Assembly (NCBI GenBank): GCA_002448815.1
Contig: DKAJ01000007.1
Location: forward strand, 1 to 64,000
DNA: 64,000 nucleotides
Reading direction: 5' to 3'
Source: Micavibrio sp. UBA6929
GTDB lineage: Bacteria; Pseudomonadota; Alphaproteobacteria; Micavibrionales; Micavibrionaceae
Both the position numbers and the translations under genes were made by a program. Under the pieces are notes generated by a model that ran no database searches, was not told the origin of the DNA, and was given only the letters and a program-made list of their open reading frames with translations. Positions 1 to 8,382 of the stretch are shown here, in pieces (position 1 is the stretch's first letter; every line of letters starts with the position of its first letter).

Positions 1-1422
1 CGCACAATCAATGCGGGTGATGGTGATGATATTATCAATATGGTCAGCAATAACGGTGATACCGTTAATGGTGGTAACAACAATGATACGCTGGATTACT
101 CAAGCTATGTTGCTTCGGGCATTACAGTAAACTTGGGCGGCGGCACTGCGGATGGTCTTGCAAGCATTAGCGGCATTGAAAATGTTGTTGGTACAAGCGG
201 CGATGACACCCTGACTGGTGATAGCAGTGCAAACACACTAACAGGCGGTGATGGTGACGACACACTTGACGGCGGCTTGGGCACCGATACACTTGTCGGC
301 GGTGATGGCGATGACACCTTTGTTTACAGCGCAGGCGGCGATACCTATACAGGCGGCGAAGCCGGTGAAACAACTGGTGATACCATCGATTACAGCAGCT
401 ATGGCTCGGCCTTAGTCGTTAACTTGACGGCACAAACGACTGATGCAGGTAATACATTCTCTGGTATTGAGAACATTATCGGGTCAAGCACAGCAGCCAA
501 TACTTTGACGGGCAACGCTGATGACAACACTTTAACTGGTGGTAACCAGGCAGACAGCTTCTATACAGCTGTGGGCGCGGGTACAGATACATTCAATGGT
601 GGTGCGGGCACGGATACTCTGTTCTATACAGGTTCTGGCATTACAGTTGACCTGACAAGTGACGCCGATACGCTCACAAGCATTGAAGCCATCACATTGA
701 CGGCTGGCGGCGATACTTTCACCAACGATACAACCACACGCACAATCAATGCGGGTGATGGCGATGATACGATCAACATGATCAGCAACAACGGTGACAC
801 CGTCAATGGTGGCAATAATACCGATACGCTGGATTACTCAAGCTATGTTGCTTCAGGCATTACAGTGAACTTGGGCGGCGGCACTGCCGATGGTCTTGCA
901 AGCATTAGCGGCATTGAAAATGTTGTTGGTACAAGCGGCGACGACACCCTGACTGGTGACAGCAGTGCAAACACACTAACAGGCGGTGATGGCGATGACA
1001 CCTTTGTTTACAGTGCTGGCGGCGATACTTATACAGGCGGCGAAACAGGCGAAACTGCAGGCGATACTATTGACTACAGCAGCTATGGCGCGGCCTTGGT
1101 CGTTGATTTGACGGCACAAACGACTGATGCAGGCCATACATTCTCTGGTATTGAGAACATTATCGGATCAAGCACAGCAGCCAACACATTGACTGGCAAT
1201 GGTGATGATAACGTCCTGACTGGCGGTAATCAGGATGATACATTCTACACAGCGCAAGGCGCAGGTACAGATACCTTCAATGGTGGCACAGGATCCGACA
1301 CTTTGGCATACACAGGAACTGGGGTTACCATTGACCTGACAAGTGACGCCGATACATTGAACAGCATTGAAACGATTACGCTTACATCGGGCGCAGATAC
1401 GTTTACGAATGACGACACAGCG
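1..1422 (+). repeat. Two long in-frame tandem repeats within the RTX protein gene
   Basis: Repeat 1 (1-738, 246 codons) and repeat 2 (739-1422, 228 codons) begin with the same words (RTINAGDGDD) and align along their whole length at DNA and protein level. Repeat 2 lacks exactly 54 bases (18 codons, one pair of RTX units, DDTLDGGLGTDTLVGGDG) present in repeat 1 near 257-310. A degenerate third start (RTINGNGG) occurs at 1423. Because the window begins exactly at a repeat boundary, more copies probably lie upstream. Confidence 0.9.
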
Positions 1423-2247
1423 CGTACAATCAATGGTAATGGTGGCACGGACAACATTACTGGTGGCTCTGCAGCCGAAACCATCAATGCCAATGGTACG
1501 ATTAACGCTGGTGGCGGAAACGATACAATCAATGGTTCAGGAACGCTGAACGGTGATGCTGGTAACGATACCATTAATGGTGGCTCTGGCGTTGATACGA
1601 TTGATGGTGGTATCGGCAATGATATCATTGATGGCGGCGACGGCGACGATATTATTGATGGCGGCGCTGGCGATGATACAATTACCGACACTGGCGGCAG
1701 CGATACGATTAGTGGCGGTATTGGATCGGCAGATAGCCTTTCATTTAGCGGCACAGGCACAGGCATTTCATCTGCAACATTCAACGATGGAACAGATGTG
1801 ACAGTAACCAACAGCAATGGTGACATTGATGATATTGACGGCATTGAAGACTTTACTTTAACTGACAGCGATGACTCGATATCCATTGATGCAACTAACT
1901 TGTCTGACTTTGGTACAATTGACGGCGCTGCCGGGACAGACACCGTTGCAATGACCACAGCGATTAGTGGCCTTACTGGCTATACAGCTGAGGGTTCTGA
2001 CATGGCAAGTGTCTTTACCAATATCGAAGAATTAGATATTTCATCATCTTATTCAACGTCATTGGCATTCGACATCACAGAAAGCGATATTGACACCTTA
2101 ACAGGTTCGTCAACGGGCGTTCTTACCATTCAAACAAATGGCGATTTAGACTCTGTCGATGTAGCAAGCTATGACAGCTTTACTGACAATGGTACAAACT
2201 ACCAATATGGATGGGCAGATGGAACGACACTGATTGTTCAAAGCTAA
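1..2247 (+). CDS. Giant RTX-repeat surface/secreted protein, C-terminal part (5' truncated by window)
   Basis: The frame is open from base 1, so the N-terminus lies outside the window; about 748 residues are visible. The protein is rich in Gly, Asp, Asn and Thr and has almost no Lys. It carries RTX-type calcium-binding nonapeptides (GGxGxDxxx), densest around 1560-1730 (for example GGDGDDIIDGGAGDDTI). The region before this consists of two long near-identical repeats (see repeat entry). The last ~130 residues lose the repeats and end in DGTTLIVQS, like the C-terminal secretion signals of type I substrates. A type I ABC exporter follows 120 bases downstream, so it is very likely the substrate of that machine. 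Proteins of this build act as adhesins or S-layer-like proteins outside the cell; adhesin is the inferred role here. It could also be a haemolysin-like toxin, but no toxin domain is visible. Confidence 0.85.
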   Translation, partial: RTINAGDGDDIINMVSNNGDTVNGGNNNDTLDYSSYVASGITVNLGGGTADGLASISGIENVVGTSGDDTLTGDSSANTLTGGDGDDTLDGGLGTDTLVGGDGDDTFVYSAGGDTYTGGEAGETTGDTIDYSSYGSALVVNLTAQTTDAGNTFSGIENIIGSSTAANTLTGNADDNTLTGGNQADSFYTAVGAGTDTFNGGAGTDTLFYTGSGITVDLTSDADTLTSIEAITLTAGGDTFTNDTTTRTINAGDGDDTINMISNNGDTVNGGNNTDTLDYSSYVASGITVNLGGGTADGLASISGIENVVGTSGDDTLTGDSSANTLTGGDGDDTFVYSAGGDTYTGGETGETAGDTIDYSSYGAALVVDLTAQTTDAGHTFSGIENIIGSSTAANTLTGNGDDNVLTGGNQDDTFYTAQGAGTDTFNGGTGSDTLAYTGTGVTIDLTSDADTLNSIETITLTSGADTFTNDDTARTINGNGGTDNITGGSAAETINANGTINAGGGNDTINGSGTLNGDAGNDTINGGSGVDTIDGGIGNDIIDGGDGDDIIDGGAGDDTITDTGGSDTISGGIGSADSLSFSGTGTGISSATFNDGTDVTVTNSNGDIDDIDGIEDFTLTDSDDSISIDATNLSDFGTIDGAAGTDTVAMTTAISGLTGYTAEGSDMASVFTNIEELDISSSYSTSLAFDITESDIDTLTGSSTGVLTIQTNGDLDSVDVASYDSFTDNGTNYQYGWADGTTLIVQS

Positions 2248-2291
2248 TATCCCACAACAAAGCGCCGCATTTGATATGCCGCACTTTCTTG

Positions 2292-2320
2292 AAAAAACAC
2301 TAAGCATTTATGTGTTTTTC
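2292..2320 (+). terminator. Possible AT-rich terminator after the RTX protein gene
   Basis: AAAAACAC (2293-2300) pairs with GTGTTTTT (2312-2319) around an 11-base loop, 45 bases after the stop codon. The stem is AT-rich and the T-run is part of the stem, so it is a weak call. It would separate the substrate gene from the exporter genes. Confidence 0.35.
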
Positions 2321-2367
2321 GCGTATATTGTTATTGTCTGACCCACATTCATTCGTTTTAGGATCCC

Positions 2368-4500
2368 ATGACAGAACAATCACCCGACATTGATAACGAG
2401 ATGCGTGCTTCTATTAAAAACAAGGTCGCGCACATTTCAGAACACCTGTTATCGTTTTATGATATGCAGGTCGATTTACCGGGGCTATTGGGCGATATCC
2501 CACTAAAAGACAATGAGAACGAAGCGTCTTATTTAGCGCGTTTTTTAAAGCGCCTTGGCTTTCACGCAAGCGTTGAAAATGTGAAAGACTTTGATCTTTC
2601 AACATTAGAGCGCCCTGCCCTTGCGCATGCCAATGAACACACATACGCCCTTGCTATGCCTTCAAAAGCTTACGGGGCGGAGCGTTCTATTTTCGGCCTT
2701 AGCGATGAAGATGCCCAAGCTTTTGATCCGCATGCCTATTCAGGTGACCTGCTGATTATTGATAAAGCCTCTGAGAACATTGGCGATTACATTGCCCACA
2801 TGGAAGGCACACATTCGCTTGATTGGTTTTGGTTGCCTATTTTGCAATATCGCAGAAATTATTACGAGATTCTGGTGGCCTCGATTTTCATTAACTTGCT
2901 GGTTTTGGCTATACCGCTTTTCTCGCTGAATATTTATGACCGCGTTGTCATTAACTTCGTTGAAGAAACTCTCTATGTCTTGACCATGGGCGCGATTATT
3001 GCGCTGGTGTTTGACTTTTTATTCAAAACAATTCGCACCTATGTCCTTGAACGCTTAGCCGAAAAGCTTGGCACGGATTATGATTTCCGCCTGATGGAGC
3101 GGCTTATGAATATCCGCACAGCCGATGCGACCCTTTCCGTTGGCGAGCAAGCAAACATGTTCCGAGAAATGCAGACAATTCGCGAATTTTATGCGTCTAA
3201 GCTGGTTCCCACCTTGGTTGATATGCCCTTTATCGCCTTGTTTGTTTTTATCATTTATCACATTGGCGGCATGGTTGCGTTTGTTCCGATTGCCACAATC
3301 GTTTTAATTTTGCTGATTAATATGAGCGCTCATTTCCCCATTTCGAAAATGATGACGCAGTATTTTTCAACAACGCAGACCAAATCACGTTACTTGATTG
3401 AAACCCTTTCAGGGTTGCCTGCGCTGCGTATGTTTAATGCGCATAGTAACAGGCTGTTTCACTGGGATCGTGCGACAGGCCAAGCCGCGCGCGTGTCACG
3501 CCATCACATGGTCACCATCAATTTTCTTTCGAACCTGACATTTATGCTGAGCCAAATTTGTCACGTTTTAGTCATTTTCTTTGGTGTTTATCTTATTCAT
3601 GAAGGAACCCTTACGATTGGTGGATTGATCACCTGTAGTATTCTGTCTGGCCGTGCGATTGCACCTGCGATGAATTTATCCTCTTTGATTGCCCGCCTGA
3701 AACAATCAGAAGATGTCCTTAAGGCCATTGATAACTGCTTTAAATTGCCGCATTTCGATGATGAAAACCGCAGCAAAGCACCAAAAGGTCCGTTTCAGGG
3801 TGAGATTAATGTTTCTGATGTGACATACATGTACCCAGGACAGGAGCGCCCTGCCCTGCATAAAATCAACCTATCAATACCAGCGGGCGCACATATCGGC
3901 ATTATCGGCGCGAGTGCAGCCGGAAAATCGACACTCGCCAAGACCCTTGGACAGTTGATTGTTCCATCGGCTGGCGAGGTGACATTAGATGGCCTTGCTT
4001 TAGATGCCATTCCGCATACTGAGCTATGCCGCGCGGTGACCTATGCGCCGCAAGATAGTGTATTTTTCAATGGCAGCGTTTTATACAACATCACTCTTGG
4101 CCGTGAAGATATCGACAAAGATGCCTTAGAAGAAGCGATCGACATTTCAGGCCTTAGCATTGTTTTAAAAAACAACGCCGAAGGTCTAGATATGGAGGTT
4201 GGCGATCAGGGATGCAGGCTTTCGGGTGGCCAGAAACAAGCCCTCAGCCTTGCGCGCGCCTTGGCAAGACGGCCACAGGTTTTGATCTTCGATGAGCCCA
4301 CAACAGGCATGGATAATGCGCTAGAGGCGCACGTACAAAAGAAACTGCGCGCCTATACCGCAGGAAAAACATTTATCATGATCACACACCGCACCAGTTT
4401 GCTATCGCTGGTTGATCGGTTGGTTTTGCTGGACAAAGGGCGCATGATTGCCGACGGCCCAAAGCAGGAAATCATGGATAAGCTGAGCGGGCGTGGATAG
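2368..4500 (+). CDS. Type I secretion ABC transporter, permease/ATPase (LapB/HlyB/SiiF type)
   Basis: Inner-membrane ABC exporter, 710 residues, the usual length for this family. Residues 1-150 form a C39-peptidase-like domain containing no cysteine, so it is a degenerate (non-cleaving) recognition domain as in exporters of RTX substrates. Membrane segments begin near residue 168. The nucleotide-binding domain shows Walker A GASAAGKST (about 514-522), the LSGGQKQ signature (about 618) and Walker B VLIFDEPTTGMD. It would power export of the upstream RTX protein together with the HlyD-like adaptor 12 bases downstream and the TolC-like protein at 10691. Chosen start: the ATG at 2368, preceded by a weak AGGA. 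Confidence 0.93.
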   Translation: MTEQSPDIDNEMRASIKNKVAHISEHLLSFYDMQVDLPGLLGDIPLKDNENEASYLARFLKRLGFHASVENVKDFDLSTLERPALAHANEHTYALAMPSKAYGAERSIFGLSDEDAQAFDPHAYSGDLLIIDKASENIGDYIAHMEGTHSLDWFWLPILQYRRNYYEILVASIFINLLVLAIPLFSLNIYDRVVINFVEETLYVLTMGAIIALVFDFLFKTIRTYVLERLAEKLGTDYDFRLMERLMNIRTADATLSVGEQANMFREMQTIREFYASKLVPTLVDMPFIALFVFIIYHIGGMVAFVPIATIVLILLINMSAHFPISKMMTQYFSTTQTKSRYLIETLSGLPALRMFNAHSNRLFHWDRATGQAARVSRHHMVTINFLSNLTFMLSQICHVLVIFFGVYLIHEGTLTIGGLITCSILSGRAIAPAMNLSSLIARLKQSEDVLKAIDNCFKLPHFDDENRSKAPKGPFQGEINVSDVTYMYPGQERPALHKINLSIPAGAHIGIIGASAAGKSTLAKTLGQLIVPSAGEVTLDGLALDAIPHTELCRAVTYAPQDSVFFNGSVLYNITLGREDIDKDALEEAIDISGLSIVLKNNAEGLDMEVGDQGCRLSGGQKQALSLARALARRPQVLIFDEPTTGMDNALEAHVQKKLRAYTAGKTFIMITHRTSLLSLVDRLVLLDKGRMIADGPKQEIMDKLSGRG

Positions 4501-4512
4501 GAGATCTGACAT

Positions 4513-5796
4513 ATGGCACAGCAAGATTACATTGATAGAATTGATCAGGCATGGTGTTACCGCCCGGTTTTTGTCGTCGTCACCCTGTTTTTGACATGCT
4601 TTTTCCTATGGGCATCGTTGACACAAATCCATGAACAGGTTCGCGCGACTGGACGCGTCATCCCATCAGGTAAAACGCGCCTTATCCAGCACCTTGAAGG
4701 CGGCATTATCAATGAAATTCTGGTGCATGAAGGTAAGAATATTAAACGCGGCGATATCCTGTTTTATATCGAAAACACGCGCGCACAATCTGAACTGCAA
4801 GAGCTTAACATTGCCCTCGATGCTCTGGACATCAAGCAAAAGCGCTTGCAAGCAGAACTTGACGAAAAAGAAAACATTTCTTACGCGGAGGAAATGCGCA
4901 AGAAATACCCCGATATTGTGAAATCGGAAATTGATCTTTTTAACGCGCGTCAAAGCGAATTTTCTGAAAATGTGGACGGCATCGAAAAGCGTATGCGCCA
5001 AAAGGTTTTCAAACTTGACGACCTTAACAGCAACGCAGAAAACCTTGAGCGCGAGCTGTCCATTGCACAAGAACAAATGGACATCAAAGTACAGCTTCGC
5101 AAGAAGGGTGCCGTTTCTAAAAGCCAATATTTGGACGCCGTCAGTACGGTTCGCGATTTTGAAACTCGCATTTCAAAAATCAAAAAAGAAATCCCGATTG
5201 TAAAATCTGAAATTGCCGAACTTACAAACCTGCTGGAAGAGCGCCGCCAAAAACGCTTTTCCGAAGTTGGAACAGAGCTGAGCGAAGTCAAGGTCAACAT
5301 CCGCAAATTAACCGAGCGCCTCGACACGCTGACCGATCAGGTCAACCGCACGGCTATCCGCTCACCCGTTGATGGTATCGTTAACAAAATGTACATCAAC
5401 ACAATTGGCGGCGTTGTCCAGCCCGGCGGAGAACTGGCCGAGATCATTCCGCTGAATGAAAATCTGATTGTAGAAGGCCGCATTACAACCGATCAACGCG
5501 GCAAAGTTTGGCCAGGTCTTCCTGTGGTAGCGCAAATTACGGCCTACGATTACACCATTTACGGCGGCATTGACGGCGAGCTTACCTATATCAGTGCCAA
5601 TAGTTTTGCAGATAATCAAGGCAATGAATTTTATCAAATCAAGGTATCTCTCGACCACACAAACCTTGGAGAAGATCAACCTATTTATCCAGGGATGACA
5701 TCAGACATTAACATCATTGCAGGTCAAATTTCTGTGATGCATTCCATTTTAAAGCCATTTTGGAACATTAAAAACAACGCATTGCGCGAAAAGTAA
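4513..5796 (+). CDS. HlyD-family periplasmic adaptor of type I secretion (LapC/SiiD type)
   Basis: 427 residues: a short cytoplasmic N-terminus, one membrane span (about 19-38), a lipoyl/barrel-sandwich half (RLIQHLEGGIINEILVHEGK), a long coiled coil (about 90-275), the second half of the barrel-sandwich (AIRSPVDGIVNKMYINTIGG), and a C-terminal beta-barrel region. This is the standard architecture of membrane-fusion proteins that link the ABC exporter to a TolC-type channel. It lies 12 bases after the exporter gene with AGGAG just upstream of its ATG, so the two are co-transcribed. After it the operon has a 112-base gap containing a long hairpin. Confidence 0.93.
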   Translation: MAQQDYIDRIDQAWCYRPVFVVVTLFLTCFFLWASLTQIHEQVRATGRVIPSGKTRLIQHLEGGIINEILVHEGKNIKRGDILFYIENTRAQSELQELNIALDALDIKQKRLQAELDEKENISYAEEMRKKYPDIVKSEIDLFNARQSEFSENVDGIEKRMRQKVFKLDDLNSNAENLERELSIAQEQMDIKVQLRKKGAVSKSQYLDAVSTVRDFETRISKIKKEIPIVKSEIAELTNLLEERRQKRFSEVGTELSEVKVNIRKLTERLDTLTDQVNRTAIRSPVDGIVNKMYINTIGGVVQPGGELAEIIPLNENLIVEGRITTDQRGKVWPGLPVVAQITAYDYTIYGGIDGELTYISANSFADNQGNEFYQIKVSLDHTNLGEDQPIYPGMTSDINIIAGQISVMHSILKPFWNIKNNALREK

Positions 5797-5842
5797 GGCT
5801 TTTCAGGCAAATTAGCAATTGAGTTTCCCTAAAACGCTTGTT

Positions 5843-5878
5843 AGAATCACAAAGTGTGGGTCTATCCACACTGATTCT
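5843..5878 (+). promoter_or_regulatory. Long imperfect hairpin between adaptor and autotransporter genes
   Basis: AGAATC (5843-5848) pairs with GATTCT (5873-5878), and AGTGTGG (5853-5859) pairs with CCACACT (5866-5872) around a 6-base loop. The only interruption is a 4-base bulge (ACAA) on one side. The following sequence is pyrimidine-rich (TCTCTTCTTTC) rather than a clean T-run. It could be a weak terminator, an attenuator or an RNA processing/stability element separating the secretion genes from the next gene. Confidence 0.55.
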
Positions 5879-5908
5879 CTTCTTTCGCCTTAATCTAAGG
5901 AAACTTCG

Positions 5909-8371
5909 TTGTTTAAGAATAAGCTTTTAACTGGTGTGTCTCTTGCGTTGCTATCAATAGCTGCGCCGTCAATTGCTTGGGCAGAAGACTGTACGGGGCA
6001 AACCAGTATCGGCCCACTGGGCGGCGGGGACTGTACGATTGACGAAGACACAACGGGCGCTTTACTTATCGAAGATACTGGTACGCTGACGATTGATACC
6101 AGTGCAAATGTAACAATCAACCATACGATTGATAGCACGACAAATATCAGTTTTGGAACGATCACGACAAACGGCGATGGTTTTGAAACGATACAAAATG
6201 CCGCCATCGGTGGCACAAACCCACTTGATGTGATTAACATTAGCGGCACAGACACCTGGACCGCAAATGCCAATATTACAACGGATAATAACGGTGGCGA
6301 CATTAATCTTGCGGACGGCTTGGCTGGCGGTACACTTAACCTCAATAACGGCCTGACATATACTGGCGAGATTGATGCTGATACGACCGACACCGTCAAC
6401 ATTGGCGCTGACCTAGCAGGCACAACCATTACAGGTGTTGGCGCTATTCAGGGTGCTACTGTTAACCTGCTCAGCGGTACATTTGTTGCACAAACGCAAT
6501 TAGGCTCTATTGTCCCGATTACCGCTCTAAATATCGCTGATGGAACAACAATGGATCTTCAAGGCGGGGCGGCGATTAGTGGTGCGCTTGACCTTGATGG
6601 CACGGTTTATATCGGCTCAACCGGCACAGTTACCGCTGACACATATACAGGCAACGACGGTGACGCTGCAAATATTCGTGTTGGCATTTCTCAGGCCGGT
6701 GCCAGCGTTATTACGGGCGGCATCCAGATTGCCAGTGGTGGTCCCGTTGATTACAGCGGCGATACACTTAGCTTTCTCATCGAACTTGGGTCCGAAGTTA
6801 TCGGTGATGGTACAACCACAGTAACAGACTTTTTTGTCGGCAATGGCGGAGCCACGCTCATGCCAACGGTTGTTGACGACTCGTTTTTATACGATTTTAG
6901 CGTTGCACAAGACGGCAGCAACAATCTTGACCTTACCATCACACGTCAAGACCTTGGGCAAGCCACAACAACAGCAACAAACTTGTTATCTGCGCAAGTC
7001 CTTCTTGATGAACTTGATGTTATTGACGACGCCACAATCGAGGCGATTCAATTCAATCTAGCCAACGCAAGCAGCAGCGAAGAATTCAATGAATTACTCG
7101 AGTCAACTCAGCCTTCTTTGGATCAAGCATCGTTTTCGGTAGCTAGCTTTATCTCAGATTCAACACGCACAATGATGCAGCAACGCATGCACAGGCAACG
7201 TCACGAGCGCAAAATTGCCACGGCAGCAGCGCTCGCGCCAAAGGAAGCAGTCGTGCAAGATGCAGCCGCTACCCTTAACCGCATGGCCCCTGCCGCAGGT
7301 GATGCCACAACCACAATTCCTGGTTACTACCCAATCGTTAAGCAAGACGGAAAATACGTTGTCCCGAACAAAACACGCGAGCTTGCCTTGCGCCGTTATA
7401 AGGCGTTAAAAACGCCGACCAAGCGCGATGATCGTGCCTTAAAGCGCCAAAATAGCATTTACACCGCCCGCACTCTTAGCTACGACAATAAAAACTACCC
7501 ATACGAAGATCGCCCTATGGAAGTTTGGGGAGAAGTTTTTGTAGGCAATGGTAAGCAAGGTCGTCGTGATGGCATTGATGGTTATAAATACAATGTGGCT
7601 GCCACAACATTTGGCGTTGATACAAGTTCCTTTGACAGAGACACTATTCTCGGTGGCTTTTTTACATTTGCAGACTCTGAAATGGACGCTGGCAACGCCA
7701 ACCTGACGAACATGCATATGGAAACATATCAATTAGGCTTTTATGGATCGCATATGCTCAATAGCGATCATTTCATTGATGGCATTGTATCAATCGCCTT
7801 GAATGACCTGACTTCAAACCGCTTTAATGTCGGCGGCAGTAACTATACAGCTATCGGTGAATATGATGGCGAGTTTATCACGATTGGTGGTGAGTACGGA
7901 AAATACTGGAGCGGACCTTACGACCTTCTCCTTACGCCTGCTTTTGGCTTTAATTACACGCGCATGGACTTTGAAGACTACCGTGAGAAAGGCGCCCATG
8001 GTGCTAACCTTGTTGTAGATAGCGATGCCACTCAGCGCCTATGGCTTGGCCCTAGCATCACAGCATCAACACACCGTGCGTTTGAAAATGGCGTTTCCTT
8101 CATTCCAGAAGCAAACCTGTCATACAGCTATAACGTCATACACGACAAAGCGACTGCTCGCGCGTATTATCAAGCCATTGACAACGACGAAGATCTAACC
8201 CCTAACCCAGTTAGATATAACGGCTTTGATACACAAGACCACTTTGTTAACTTTGGTTTTGGCGCTAACTTTGCTACGGACAAATGGAATTTACTTACCC
8301 ACTATAACTATCAGTGGAAACAAGACTTTGATGGACATACAGCGTCATTAAAGCTTAACTACAATCTATAA
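5909..8371 (+). CDS. Autotransporter-like outer-membrane protein (TTG start)
   Basis: 820 residues starting at a TTG with AAGGA 8 bases upstream; no ATG gives the signal peptide. Residues 1-26 are a clear Sec signal peptide ending in AWA. Residues about 30-350 are Thr/Gly/Asp-rich with repeated beta-strand patterns, like a short beta-helix passenger. Residues about 355-520 are an alpha-helical linker, including a basic stretch (TRTMMQQRMHRQRHERK). Residues about 540-820 have the alternating aromatic pattern of an autotransporter beta-barrel, beginning MEVWGEVFVGNG and ending LKLNYNL; the last residue is Leu rather than the usual Phe or Trp. It sits inside a type I secretion locus, 11 bases before the channel-pair genes, so its function is probably linked to the adhesin. 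Autotransporters are not a standard part of such loci. Confidence 0.8.
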   Translation: MFKNKLLTGVSLALLSIAAPSIAWAEDCTGQTSIGPLGGGDCTIDEDTTGALLIEDTGTLTIDTSANVTINHTIDSTTNISFGTITTNGDGFETIQNAAIGGTNPLDVINISGTDTWTANANITTDNNGGDINLADGLAGGTLNLNNGLTYTGEIDADTTDTVNIGADLAGTTITGVGAIQGATVNLLSGTFVAQTQLGSIVPITALNIADGTTMDLQGGAAISGALDLDGTVYIGSTGTVTADTYTGNDGDAANIRVGISQAGASVITGGIQIASGGPVDYSGDTLSFLIELGSEVIGDGTTTVTDFFVGNGGATLMPTVVDDSFLYDFSVAQDGSNNLDLTITRQDLGQATTTATNLLSAQVLLDELDVIDDATIEAIQFNLANASSSEEFNELLESTQPSLDQASFSVASFISDSTRTMMQQRMHRQRHERKIATAAALAPKEAVVQDAAATLNRMAPAAGDATTTIPGYYPIVKQDGKYVVPNKTRELALRRYKALKTPTKRDDRALKRQNSIYTARTLSYDNKNYPYEDRPMEVWGEVFVGNGKQGRRDGIDGYKYNVAATTFGVDTSSFDRDTILGGFFTFADSEMDAGNANLTNMHMETYQLGFYGSHMLNSDHFIDGIVSIALNDLTSNRFNVGGSNYTAIGEYDGEFITIGGEYGKYWSGPYDLLLTPAFGFNYTRMDFEDYREKGAHGANLVVDSDATQRLWLGPSITASTHRAFENGVSFIPEANLSYSYNVIHDKATARAYYQAIDNDEDLTPNPVRYNGFDTQDHFVNFGFGANFATDKWNLLTHYNYQWKQDFDGHTASLKLNYNL

Positions 8372-8382
8372 TCGGGACCATT

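Noticed and set aside
1245..1958. 237-residue frame on the - strand inside the RTX gene (and other - strand frames at 105-815)
   Set aside because: Products of simple repetitive codons (Ser/Pro/Val-rich) opposite the Gly/Asp/Thr repeats; shadow frames without ribosome sites.
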